From assembly GCF_000956405.1 (NCBI RefSeq), contig NZ_JYIV01000020.1, positions 1-64,000 of the forward strand: a stretch of 64,000 nt of DNA. The letters are read 5' to 3'. This DNA comes from Microbacterium oxydans. Lineage in GTDB: Bacteria > Actinomycetota > Actinomycetes > Actinomycetales > Microbacteriaceae. Every line of letters begins with the position of its first letter. Within the stretch, counting starts at the first letter, position 1. The notes below the pieces were generated by a model. It was not told the origin of the DNA. It saw only the letters and a program-made list of their open reading frames with translations, and made no database searches. A program made the position numbers and the translations under genes. Below, piece by piece: positions 51,876-60,366 of the stretch.

Positions 51876-53072
51876 TCACTCGTGCTCGGGCAGGACAGGC
51901 GACGACCAACCTTGGTCACGACCGAGCTGCGCAGCGCGCGACACGGAGCCCGCACCGAAGCGATCGCGCAGGGTGTCGAGTACCGTGTCGAGGCGCGCTT
52001 CGTCGCCCCAGTCGATCGGCAGCTCGGGCGCCACGTTCCCTGCACGGTCGAGCTGCGAAAGCGAGATCCCGAGCAGGGTGATGCCACGCGCAGTGATCTC
52101 GGGCTGCGCTGCGGCGAGCAGTCCGCGAGCGAGGGTGAGCAGCACAGCGGTGCGGTCGGTCGGAGCGCGGAGCGAACGGGAGCGGGTGGCTTTCGTGAAG
52201 TCGCCGAAGCGCCGACGCAGCACGACTGTCCGGCACACGCGATCGCCGTCGCGGAGTCGCCTGCCGAGACGGTCGATGATCTGCGTGAGGATGAGGTCGA
52301 GTTCCTCGGCCGAGCGTGGACGAGTGCCCAAGGCACGCTGCGAGCCGATGGATCCCCGACGCCGTGTGGTGTCGACCGGCCGCGGGTCGCGCAGCCGGGC
52401 CAACGCGTGCACATGCGCACCCGTCGCTTTGCCCAGCATCCGCTCGGCGGTCGCGGCCTCCAGCTCAGCGAGCTCGCCCACGGTGCGGATGCCGTAGCGG
52501 TGCAGCTTCTCGGCCGTGACGGTGCCCACACCCCACAGCCGCTCGACCGGGAGCGGAAGCAGGAACTCCTCTTCGCGGTCGGGCTCGACGACCAGCAGAC
52601 CGTCCGGCTTGCTCACGGCACTCGCGACTTTCGCGAGGAACTTGGTGCGCGCGACGCCCACCGAGATGGCCAGCCCCGCCTCCGCCCGCACGCGCTCACG
52701 CAGCCGCGTCGCGATCTGCTCAGGGCTCCCGGCGATCCGCCGCAGGCCTCCGACCTCGAGGAAGGCCTCGTCGATCGACAGCCCCTCCACGAGCGGGGTG
52801 GTGTCGCGGAAGATCGCGAACACGTCCTTGCTCGCTGCGGAGTACGCGTCCATGCGCGGCGGGACGACCACGGCATCGGGGCAGAGCTCGCGCGCCTGCC
52901 GGCCTCCCATCGCCGTGCGCACCCCGCGCGCCTTCGCCTCGTAGCTCGCCGCCAGCACGACCCCGCCGCCCACGATCACGGGTCGGCCCCGCAGTTCCGG
53001 GGCGTCGCGCTGCTCGACCGACGCGTAGAACGCATCGAGGTCGGCGTGCAGCACGGTCGCTTCCCCACGCAT
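51876..53072 (-). CDS. dinB: DNA polymerase IV (Y-family)
   Basis: A 398-residue Y-family polymerase. The palm acids are in LHADLDAFYASVE and LSIDEAFLEV. Other marks are ISVGVARTKFLAKVASAVSKPDGL, the helix-hairpin-helix LWGVGTVTAEKLHRYGI, and the little-finger region. It performs error-prone translesion synthesis. I see no clear beta-clamp motif at the C-terminus (QGWSSPVLPEHE). AGGAG precedes the ATG. It interrupts the catabolic region and is divergent from the zinc-ribbon nuclease-like gene. Confidence 0.95.
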   Translation of the reverse strand: MRGEATVLHADLDAFYASVEQRDAPELRGRPVIVGGGVVLAASYEAKARGVRTAMGGRQARELCPDAVVVPPRMDAYSAASKDVFAIFRDTTPLVEGLSIDEAFLEVGGLRRIAGSPEQIATRLRERVRAEAGLAISVGVARTKFLAKVASAVSKPDGLLVVEPDREEEFLLPLPVERLWGVGTVTAEKLHRYGIRTVGELAELEAATAERMLGKATGAHVHALARLRDPRPVDTTRRRGSIGSQRALGTRPRSAEELDLILTQIIDRLGRRLRDGDRVCRTVVLRRRFGDFTKATRSRSLRAPTDRTAVLLTLARGLLAAAQPEITARGITLLGISLSQLDRAGNVAPELPIDWGDEARLDTVLDTLRDRFGAGSVSRAAQLGRDQGWSSPVLPEHE

Positions 53073-53176
53073 CCTGCTCTCCTGTCGACGAGCGGATCGT
53101 CGCACGGACCGGGGACATCCGTGGGCGTCGCGCCCGCCCTGCACGCGGTGTCGGTGCCGGCAGGTAGGTTCGGCGC

Positions 53177-54007
53177 GTGCCGGAACCGGTGATGCAGTGG
53201 TGGGCGCGACGGCAGTTCTCCCGCGGTCGCGCGATTCCGTATGAGGTGGGGACCTATCGCGCCGGGTGGGCCGCCTACCCGGAGCTGATCCGCCAGTATC
53301 ACCCCGAACTGAACCACGGCATCGCACTGTCGCAGATCCCGCTGGCCGCCGACGTGCTCGTGTGTTGGGAGTGCCCCGTCGGCCACCGGTTCGCTGCCAC
53401 ACCGACCGAGCAGCGCGAACGTCCTGGTCGCGTCCGGCGCCGTTCCGCGTGGTGTCCGGACTGCTCCGCGCTCGCCCGCCCGCAGCCGGTCGTGCTCGGG
53501 GAAGCTCGCGCCATCCCCCGGAAGCCCCGTCGCTCCGCGCCTGCGCTCTGCACCAAGACGCCCGACCTCCCCTCGGGGACCGCTTTCGCGAGTGAGTGCG
53601 CGCCGAAGCCCGCCTCGGCCGCAGAGGGCCGCCTGCGGTCAGGGCTCAGTGCCGCGATCGAGTTCGACACACGCGTGAACGCCGTCAAGGTCTCGCGCCC
53701 GTTCTTCCGCCACACCGAGGTCTGGCCGGACATCGTGCTGCCCGAGCTGCGGGTCGCGATCGAGTACGACACCGTCGGCCGACACGGCCTGGAGCACGTC
53801 GGCAAGCGGCAGGATGCGGATCTGCGCAAGGACCGCGCCCTGCGTGCGGCGGGGTGGGAGGTGATCCGCATCCGGACAGGGAAGCTCCAGCCTCTCGGCC
53901 CGCATGACCTGGCGCTGTCATCCGTCGGAGCGAAGAGCATCGCCAGGATCATCGACGAGCTGCGCGTGATCCGGGGCGCGCTGATGGTGGACGCGTATCT
54001 GCGGTAG
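53177..54007 (+). CDS. Zinc-ribbon plus PD-(D/E)XK/Vsr-like nuclease-fold protein
   Basis: A 276-residue protein. The first ~45 residues have the repeated-type motif PELIRQYHPELN. A four-Cys/His zinc ribbon follows (VCWECPVGHRF ... WCPDCS). After a basic linker the C-terminal half has a Vsr/DUF559-like core: WPDIVLPELRVAIEYDTVGRHG with D and E, then KRQDADLRKDRALRAAGWEVIRIR. This is the fold of small DNA nucleases involved in repair or mobile-element homing. It is divergent from dinB. GTG 53177 or ATG 53192 could be the start. Confidence 0.75.
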   Translation: MPEPVMQWWARRQFSRGRAIPYEVGTYRAGWAAYPELIRQYHPELNHGIALSQIPLAADVLVCWECPVGHRFAATPTEQRERPGRVRRRSAWCPDCSALARPQPVVLGEARAIPRKPRRSAPALCTKTPDLPSGTAFASECAPKPASAAEGRLRSGLSAAIEFDTRVNAVKVSRPFFRHTEVWPDIVLPELRVAIEYDTVGRHGLEHVGKRQDADLRKDRALRAAGWEVIRIRTGKLQPLGPHDLALSSVGAKSIARIIDELRVIRGALMVDAYLR

Positions 54008-54015
54008 ACGCCCCG

Positions 54016-54807
54016 TCAGCCCTCGAAGCGCTCCCGCAGAGCAGGGTCGATGGCGATGTCGCCGAAGGACGCCGTCCATGCCCCGTCGACCGCGATCGAC
54101 TGCCCCGACAAGTAGGGCGCCTCGTCGGAGAGAAGGAACGCCGTGAGTGCGGCCACCTCTTCCGCGCGGGCGATCCGACCCATGGGCGGCCCCTCGGCGA
54201 GGGCACGCTCCTCGGCGGCGGGGTCGGCAGCGCGGGCGATCTGCGCCTCCAGATGCGGGGTGCGCACGCCACCGGGAGCGACCGTGTTGGCGCGTATGCC
54301 CAAAGCGCCATACGACACGGCCACACTGCGGGTGAGGGCGTCGATGCCGCCCTTGGCGAACTCGTACGCGGCATGGTCGGTGAAGCTCGAGCGCCCGTGG
54401 ATGGATCCGATGTTGACGATCGCGCCCGCGACGCCCTGATCGACGAACGCGGAGACGGCGGTCGAGCAGCCCCAGATGTAACCGAAGCCGTTGATGTCGA
54501 GCACCTCGCGCACCACGGACTCGTCGAGCTCGTGCAGGGGTGTCCGTTTCGTGATGCCGGCGTTGTTGACCCAGCCGGCGAGCGGGGCCCTGGCGCGGGC
54601 AGCAGCAGCCGCGCGCTCGTGCGTCGAGCGATCCGACGCGTCACCGAGCACCACCTCGGCCACGATGCCGTCTTCGACCGTGCCCGAACCCGCAGAGCGC
54701 TCGAGTCCGACCACGGTCCATCCGTCAGCCGTGAGGCGTTCCGCGATGGCACGGCCGATGCCCTTGCCACTGCCGGTCACGACGACGCTGCGCGCAGATT
54801 CTGTCAT
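54016..54807 (-). CDS. Short-chain dehydrogenase/reductase (third gene of site-C unit)
   Basis: A 263-residue classical SDR: TGSGKGIG near residue 12, VNNAGITK, S in NIGSIHG and YEFAK as the active site, and GQSIAVDGAW near the end. Charge after beta-2 (LERSAG, with E) suggests NAD. Its ATG lies 1 base after the stop of the enolase-superfamily gene, with GAGAGGG as ribosome site inside that gene's end. It is a candidate for one of the two dehydrogenase steps of the pathway proposed for this region. Confidence 0.88.
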   Translation of the reverse strand: MTESARSVVVTGSGKGIGRAIAERLTADGWTVVGLERSAGSGTVEDGIVAEVVLGDASDRSTHERAAAAARARAPLAGWVNNAGITKRTPLHELDESVVREVLDINGFGYIWGCSTAVSAFVDQGVAGAIVNIGSIHGRSSFTDHAAYEFAKGGIDALTRSVAVSYGALGIRANTVAPGGVRTPHLEAQIARAADPAAEERALAEGPPMGRIARAEEVAALTAFLLSDEAPYLSGQSIAVDGAWTASFGDIAIDPALRERFEG

Positions 54808-54808
54808 G

Positions 54809-55885
54809 TCAATCCCTCTCGAATCGGAACACGGCGGGGTCCAGAGCGAAGCCGAGTCCCGTAGCATCCGTCGGGCGAACCAGGCCCTCGAACGACGGGC
54901 CGCCGAGAACGAAAGACGGAGCAGGGTCGTAGGGGTTCACCCCTCTCGCGAACGTCTCCACGCCGATGCCGAGGTGTGCGGTGACCTCGGGATACACGTG
55001 CCCGGAGACCGGGACCCCGCGCTCCGCGGCCCATGCGATCATCTCGCGGGCGGGCGTCACACCACCGATCGCCACGACGTCGAGCCGCAGCGCTTCGACA
55101 CCCCCGACCTCGACCAATGCTCTCAGCACCGCGGGATCGGTGACCTCGTCGCCAACAGCGACCGCCAGGCCCGACTCCTGGCGGATGCGCGCGACGCCTG
55201 CCGCGTCTTCGGGAAGCAGCGGGTCTTCGAGCCACGCGAGCTGCGGGTCACCCCACTGCGCGATCTCCTCCAGTGCGGCATCGGCATTCCGCCAGCCGAA
55301 ACCCACATCGACGACGAGGCCGGTGGCGGCGGGGAGTTCGGCGTTCAGGGTCGCCAGGAGTTCTCGCATGTATGCCGGATCAGGAATGCGGGAGATCTTC
55401 ACTGCGGACCAGCCGTCAGCCTGCGCGAGGACCTCGTCCGCGACTTCCCGAGGAGCCCGGTCCGCAGACGGATACGCGGCGACCAGCATCGACTCGCGAG
55501 GAGCATCACCGGTGCCGAGCATCTTCCACAGCGGCACACCGGCGCGACGGGCGGCGGTGTCCCACAGCGCGATGTCGACCAGCCCGATGGCACGTCGCAC
55601 CAGGCCCACGCGGCCGACGATCGCGCTGCCGCGCAGCATCCGCTCCCACGTCGCCGCGGGGTCGTCGGCGTCCGCACCCAACGCGTGCGGGGCCACGAGA
55701 CGGTCGGTGATCTCGGCCATCGGCGCCTCCCGCGAAAGGCAGTACGCCACCCCGGTCGTGCCGTCGTCGGCCGTCACCTGCACCGCGGAGTACTCTCGCC
55801 GCACGACCGTCATCGCGCCGAGCTGCAACGGCGCAGGGAGAGGCAGTACGGCGGTGGCCGTGTCGATGCGCGCGATCGTGGTCAT
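54809..55885 (-). CDS. Enolase-superfamily enzyme (mandelate racemase subgroup; sugar-acid dehydratase candidate)
   Basis: A 358-residue enolase-superfamily protein. Metal ligands are D in LVVDVGFGW, E in WLEDPLLPED and the acid in VGDEVTD. On the barrel, SAVKISR gives one Lys but Ser/Arg in place of the usual K-x-K/K-x-H second base; a late His is in SGHVYPEVTAHLG. That is the mandelate-racemase pattern, which includes acid-sugar dehydratases. The substituted base makes the exact reaction uncertain. ATG 55885 overlaps the SDR stop (ATGA). Confidence 0.85.
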   Translation of the reverse strand: MTTIARIDTATAVLPLPAPLQLGAMTVVRREYSAVQVTADDGTTGVAYCLSREAPMAEITDRLVAPHALGADADDPAATWERMLRGSAIVGRVGLVRRAIGLVDIALWDTAARRAGVPLWKMLGTGDAPRESMLVAAYPSADRAPREVADEVLAQADGWSAVKISRIPDPAYMRELLATLNAELPAATGLVVDVGFGWRNADAALEEIAQWGDPQLAWLEDPLLPEDAAGVARIRQESGLAVAVGDEVTDPAVLRALVEVGGVEALRLDVVAIGGVTPAREMIAWAAERGVPVSGHVYPEVTAHLGIGVETFARGVNPYDPAPSFVLGGPSFEGLVRPTDATGLGFALDPAVFRFERD

Positions 55886-56640
55886 TCGGGCTTCTTCGCC
55901 AGCGGCACGCCGTAGTCGACCATGAAGCCGCCGTCGACGTAGAGGGTCTGGCCGTTCATGTAGCGCGACTGGTCAGAGACGAGGAAGCTGACCGCGGCCG
56001 CGATCTCACTCGCCTCGGCCAGGCGCTTCGCCGGGATGCGGGACAGGATCGTGTCCAGGCTCAGCGTGCCCTGCTCGACGCCCTGACGGAAGACGCCCGT
56101 GTCGACGTAGCCCGGGGCGACGGCGTTGACACGGACACCGCGCGCCGCCCATTCGGCTCCTGCCGTGGAGGTGAGTCCGATGACGGCGGCCTTGGTCGTG
56201 GCATACGGCGCGCGCCCCGCGGAGCCTCGCGAGGAGATGGAGGAGATGTTGACGATGCGGCCCTCACCCCGGTCGAGCATCCGCTTCCCGGCAGCCTGGA
56301 GCGCGGAGAACACCCCGTGCAGGTTCACGTCCACCACGGCGGACCACTCGTCCCACGTGAGGTCTTCGATGCCACGGTGGCGCTGGATCCCGGCGTTGTT
56401 CACGAGCACCTCGATGGGTCCGAGCTCCGCCTCGATCTCTCCGAAGACCCGGTCCACGGCGGCATGGTCGGTGACGTCGAGCTCCCGCCACAGGATCCCG
56501 GCGGGGTTCTCGCCCGCGGTCAGCCCGGGGACGCGGTCGGTCGCGACGACGAGGTAGCCGTCCGCGGAGAGTCGCTGTCCGATCTCCCAGCCGATGCCGG
56601 CCGAGCCTCCGGTGACGATGGCGACGGGGCGCGCGGTCAT
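55882..56640 (-). CDS. Short-chain dehydrogenase/reductase (first gene of site-C unit)
   Basis: A 252-residue classical SDR: TGGSAGIG at about 10-17, VNNAGIQRHRG, S in NISSISS and YATTK as the active site, and GQTLYVDGGF near the end. D after beta-2 (ATDRVPG) favours NAD. It is close in form to 2-keto-3-deoxy-sugar-acid dehydrogenases and gluconate dehydrogenases. AGGAGAGAC precedes the ATG. The GntR-type site C lies 22 bases upstream. Stop overlaps the enolase-superfamily start. Confidence 0.9.
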   Translation of the reverse strand: MTARPVAIVTGGSAGIGWEIGQRLSADGYLVVATDRVPGLTAGENPAGILWRELDVTDHAAVDRVFGEIEAELGPIEVLVNNAGIQRHRGIEDLTWDEWSAVVDVNLHGVFSALQAAGKRMLDRGEGRIVNISSISSRGSAGRAPYATTKAAVIGLTSTAGAEWAARGVRVNAVAPGYVDTGVFRQGVEQGTLSLDTILSRIPAKRLAEASEIAAAVSFLVSDQSRYMNGQTLYVDGGFMVDYGVPLAKKPE

Positions 56641-56662
56641 GTCTCTCCTCTACCTCGGGGAT

Positions 56663-56674
56663 TTGCTATAGCAA
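56663..56674 (-). promoter_or_regulatory. GntR-type operator, site C (TTGCTATAGCAA)
   Basis: A perfect 12-bp palindrome 22 bases before the SDR ATG at 56640. It holds TATAGC as a -10 candidate and leaves room for the ribosome site, unlike sites A and B. Confidence 0.75.
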
Positions 56675-56682
56675 CTCTATCC

Positions 56683-56745
56683 CGTTCGAATCGCGCAAAT
56701 GGTTCGATATCGACCGGAAGTGGAGCCATTCGCGCCATTCGAAGG
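56683..56745. repeat. REP-like palindrome 3
   Basis: TTCGAATCGCGCAAATGG (56685-56702) pairs with CCATTCGCGCCATTCGAA (56726-56743) with two mismatches. The inner GGTTCGATATCGACC is itself near-palindromic. The outer arms match the elements at 32561 and 34622. It lies between the stop of the ceramidase-like gene and site C. Confidence 0.75.
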
Positions 56746-56750
56746 CGGGA

Positions 56751-58139
56751 CTACCCCAGCAACCCACCCACGACCGACACGGCGTGGGACTCCAGGAGCT
56801 CCAGGGCGCCGGGAGCCAGGGGCGTCTGCCAGGACTGATAGGCGCCGCGGTCGTAGGCCTCGCGGGTCGGGAGGTACACGAACCCCGGGCCGTTCGTGAG
56901 GTTCATCACCACGATCGGCGTCTGGGGGAACCGCTCCCGCAGGGTCGTCTGCAGCCGCGAGTAGGCCTCGCCCGGATGCCCCACGATCACGGCGTCTCCG
57001 AGCCGCCAGGCCCACACCGGATGCGACACGGTCGGCCCCTCGATGTAGCCGTCGCGGAGGTTCCGCGCTCGTCCGAGCCGCTCCTCCCGCGAGCGCGGGT
57101 CGATGTCCTTCCACTCCTCGGCGAGCTCTTCCAGGGTGGGCAGGTCGCGCAGCGGCAGCTCGACGGCCGAGACGACTCCCGCTGCCTCGTCGCCGCCGTC
57201 CGCCGGGGTTCCGGTCCAGATCGCGAGCGGAGCCCCCGACTCCACGACACCGTCCAGCGTCAGCTCCTCGCCGGGCACCGGCAAGCCGTCCAGCGCCGCG
57301 AGCACCGCGTGCCCGAGCGAGCGTCCGTGCCGGTCGGCCACCGCGACGTCGCCCGTGTACTGCTCCCGCGGGGCCAGCTCGCCCGAGGCCCCCTGCACGA
57401 ACAGGCACGGTGCACCGGTCGCGGCCTCCACGATCTCGCGCATCGCGCCGACGTAGTCCGGCGACACCTCGCGGTTCTGCCAGGCCAGGGTCGTCGGATG
57501 GCAGGCGTAGTTGACCAGCGTCGCCCGCAGCTCCCCGTCGATGCTGATACGGCCGATGGTCACCGTGTCGTCGGCGGTGCCTTGGGGGTTGTATCCCACA
57601 AGCGCGCGGCCGTCGAGGTCGAGCTCCCGCTCCGCCGCGAGGGTGCAGGTACCCGTGGTCCACTCGATGAGCCCGGGTCGGGCGTTCTCCAGCGCTTCAC
57701 GCCCAGCCGCGATACCCGCGGCGGATAGCGCCTCCAGGTACCCGGGGATGAGGTCCCCGCCCGGCAGATGCGCGTCCGCGGCGCAGAGCACGGCCCCGGC
57801 GTGGGTGTGCGAGAGGGAGAGCATGAGCTGGTCGGGCTCGAGGCCCAGACCGTCGAGGATCGCCCCGCGCACGCCCTGCTCGTCCGCGACCCGGCGCCAC
57901 CATGTGCCGTCCACGGCGAGCAGCACCCGCGGCCGCTCGTCCGCGGCCACCACGGCGAGCGCGGTCAGCTCGAACGGCCGGTGCGCCCCCTCGGACCGCT
58001 CCCAGTCGGCCGGGCCCCAGTTCTTGGCGCGGATGCCGACGGGCGGCGTGATGTCGCGCCGGGCGACGCCGATGCGCGCCCGCGTGCGGGGGATGCGGAT
58101 GCGGTCTCCGAGGTGCGTCGCCGCTGCGGTGTCGTTCAC
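56751..58139 (-). CDS. Neutral/alkaline ceramidase-like (N-terminal domain) hydrolase
   Basis: A 462-residue protein matching the catalytic-domain pattern of neutral ceramidases: GVARRDITPPVGIRAKNWG at the start, LSLSHTHAGAVL (metal His residues), VNYACHPTTL, VQGASGELAPREQY and the late WRLGDAVIVGHPGEAYSRL. No signal peptide, and shorter than true ceramidases (no C-terminal Ig-like domain). Many bacterial members sit in sugar gene clusters and are not proven lipid enzymes. GGGAGG precedes the GTG. Third gene of the unit behind site D. Confidence 0.82.
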   Translation of the reverse strand: MNDTAAATHLGDRIRIPRTRARIGVARRDITPPVGIRAKNWGPADWERSEGAHRPFELTALAVVAADERPRVLLAVDGTWWRRVADEQGVRGAILDGLGLEPDQLMLSLSHTHAGAVLCAADAHLPGGDLIPGYLEALSAAGIAAGREALENARPGLIEWTTGTCTLAAERELDLDGRALVGYNPQGTADDTVTIGRISIDGELRATLVNYACHPTTLAWQNREVSPDYVGAMREIVEAATGAPCLFVQGASGELAPREQYTGDVAVADRHGRSLGHAVLAALDGLPVPGEELTLDGVVESGAPLAIWTGTPADGGDEAAGVVSAVELPLRDLPTLEELAEEWKDIDPRSREERLGRARNLRDGYIEGPTVSHPVWAWRLGDAVIVGHPGEAYSRLQTTLRERFPQTPIVVMNLTNGPGFVYLPTREAYDRGAYQSWQTPLAPGALELLESHAVSVVGGLLG

Positions 58140-58173
58140 GCGTGGTCCTCCCTGATGTCCATGATGCCGTCCG

Positions 58174-60366
58174 TCACGCGCTCGCCAGCACGTCCGCGAT
58201 GACGACGCGCGGTCCGGCCTCCGGGAGCGCCGTCTCGACGCCGCGTTCGACCGTGTCGCTGTAGAGCAGCGTCGACGGCTCGGCGAATCCGTCCGCCAGC
58301 CGCAGTCCTCCGCCGACGAACTGGCTGCCGGTGACCCGGGCGTGGTTGACGCCCGTGCCGATGTCGAGGTGCGCCGCGCCCTTCGGCACCGTGGAGGTCA
58401 CCCCGCTCACCCGCCAGGTGACGACGCCGGCGCCGGCCGCCCTGCTCAGCAGAGCGCCGTCCGCGCGCTCCGTGGCGAGCTCGACCCCGTCCAGAGCGAT
58501 GAGCTGATCCCGCACCGCGGTCGCGGTCAGGCGCACGTCGCGCACGGCACCGCCGCGGATGGTGACCTTGGCGGCGCCGACCTCGAAGGGCGCACCCGCC
58601 GCCGGGCCGCTGAGGCGGCAGTCCACGAACTCCACAGGCCCGGACCCGCGGGCCTTGACGCCGTCGATCCCGGTGATCGTGCAGTCCACGAAGCGCACGG
58701 GAGCCGCGACCGGGGTCTGCACGAGCACCTGGTCCTTCGGCAGCGCGAAGGTGGAGTCCGAGATCACGGTCGGTCGCGACGAGCGCTGCGACCGCTGTCC
58801 GATCGCCAGAAGTCCCGCGGTGCACCCGCGCACCTGGGCACCGTCGGCGTTGATGGTCATGGTCGCCTGCGGGTCGAAGGTCGAGCGGCCGATGACCCGC
58901 ACGTTCTCCAGCGTCAGATCGCTGATCTTGGTGCCGGCGACGAACCAGGAGCAGACGTGGTCGCGCACCGTGATGCGCTTGGCGGCCGTGCCCCACTGCG
59001 CCCCGGAGTTGGCGATGTCCATGAGCCCCGAGTTGCCGATGAAGGTGAGGTCGTGCTCGTACTGCCCGTGCGTGGTGAACGGGTTGCCGCCCTGGTCGTC
59101 ACCGTCGCCGTGACAGTTCTCGACGAGGCAGTACGCGCTGGCGGTGAGGTCGTTCAGGTGCCGGGCGTTCGACGACGTGCAGTCGCTCACTCGTCCGTAG
59201 AGGCTGTAGATCTGCTGCGTGAGGTAGCCGGCGCCGCCGTAGAACACCGTCGGCGGGTTCTCCACCGAGCAGCGCTCCGTCGTGAAGTGCGTGTTCCACC
59301 GCCGCATGATGACGGGCCACCAGGTGCGGCTCGCGTGCACGTCGGCGACGTCGCAGTGGATCGCGTACTCGAAGGCGATCGGGTGCGAGCCGGTGAGCTC
59401 CCGCGAGTCGGGGAAGGAGCCGTCGGTGGGACCGTCGAAGGGCCCGGCGCCGAGGAAGCGCATGTTCGCGATCCGCACACCCGCGACCGGGTCCATCTGC
59501 CGCCAGATGAGCTTCCGTCCCTTGTCCAGCGGCCAGCCGTTGAGGTAGTCGATGCGGATGTGCATGCCGTCGATCTGCTGCGTCACCTGCACGAACCGCT
59601 GCAGCTCGCGCTCATCCGCCCCTCCTCCGGCGACGGGATCGCACTGCACGGCCCACCAGGAGTCGACGGGGAAGCGGGAGGCATCCGGCACGGCGACCGC
59701 ATCGGTCAGCTCGGGCCAGGCCTCGGCCAGCGCGTGCTCGACCGTGACGTCCTTCGGCACCCCGCTGAAGAACATCACGGCACCGAACGGGTTGTCGTGG
59801 CTGTTCGGCTCGATGCCGTCGGTCGTGATGACGTGTCCGCCGAAGTCGAGCTCGAGATACGACCGGTTGAAGCGATGCCTCCGCTGGAACAGCAGGTCGG
59901 TGCTCGCCTCTATCCGGCGGATGCGGGGATCGTTCACCATCGCGGCGAGCGCATCGTCGGCCGCGGTCTCCGGTCCCGTGATGCCGAAGACCCGGAAGTC
60001 GACCGTGCCGTCGTGCTGCAGCAGCCAGCGGCTTCCGCGCTTCCCGGCGACGACCGTGCCGCCGTTCGCTTCGATCTGCCCGTCTTCGCTGCCGACGTAG
60101 ACGAGCAGCCCGGCGTCGCCCGGCGTGCGGTACCCCGCGACGATCGCGACCTCGCCGTCGCGAGCGCGGAGGCGGGAAAGCTCGGCGACGGACTCCGCTC
60201 GCGTGAGATCCTTCGCTCCGGCCACGACGGTGGCCGCCTGTGCGGGCGTCGTCGCGGCGAGGGAGCCCGCCGCACCGAGCGCGACCGCACCGAGTCCGGC
60301 CATGAGGGCACGGCGACTCGAGGAGCGCACGCTCTCGTCTGCCACCAGCGGAGTCCGTGCGCTCAT
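58174..60366 (-). CDS. Tat-exported right-handed beta-helix protein (polysaccharide lyase/depolymerase-like)
   Basis: A 730-residue protein. The N-terminus has a Tat signal (SSRRALMAGLGAVALGAAGSLA, with S-R-R-A-L), cleaved after AQA near residue 44. The body shows the short repeating turns of a beta-helix (VRFVDCTITGIDGVKARGSGPVEFVDC). An N-terminal region (about 50-150) resembles the cap of pectate-lyase-like proteins. I cannot assign catalytic residues, so substrate and reaction are open. ATG overlaps the MFS stop (ATGA). A paralogue lies at 63476. Confidence 0.82.
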   Translation of the reverse strand: MSARTPLVADESVRSSSRRALMAGLGAVALGAAGSLAATTPAQAATVVAGAKDLTRAESVAELSRLRARDGEVAIVAGYRTPGDAGLLVYVGSEDGQIEANGGTVVAGKRGSRWLLQHDGTVDFRVFGITGPETAADDALAAMVNDPRIRRIEASTDLLFQRRHRFNRSYLELDFGGHVITTDGIEPNSHDNPFGAVMFFSGVPKDVTVEHALAEAWPELTDAVAVPDASRFPVDSWWAVQCDPVAGGGADERELQRFVQVTQQIDGMHIRIDYLNGWPLDKGRKLIWRQMDPVAGVRIANMRFLGAGPFDGPTDGSFPDSRELTGSHPIAFEYAIHCDVADVHASRTWWPVIMRRWNTHFTTERCSVENPPTVFYGGAGYLTQQIYSLYGRVSDCTSSNARHLNDLTASAYCLVENCHGDGDDQGGNPFTTHGQYEHDLTFIGNSGLMDIANSGAQWGTAAKRITVRDHVCSWFVAGTKISDLTLENVRVIGRSTFDPQATMTINADGAQVRGCTAGLLAIGQRSQRSSRPTVISDSTFALPKDQVLVQTPVAAPVRFVDCTITGIDGVKARGSGPVEFVDCRLSGPAAGAPFEVGAAKVTIRGGAVRDVRLTATAVRDQLIALDGVELATERADGALLSRAAGAGVVTWRVSGVTSTVPKGAAHLDIGTGVNHARVTGSQFVGGGLRLADGFAEPSTLLYSDTVERGVETALPEAGPRVVIADVLASA

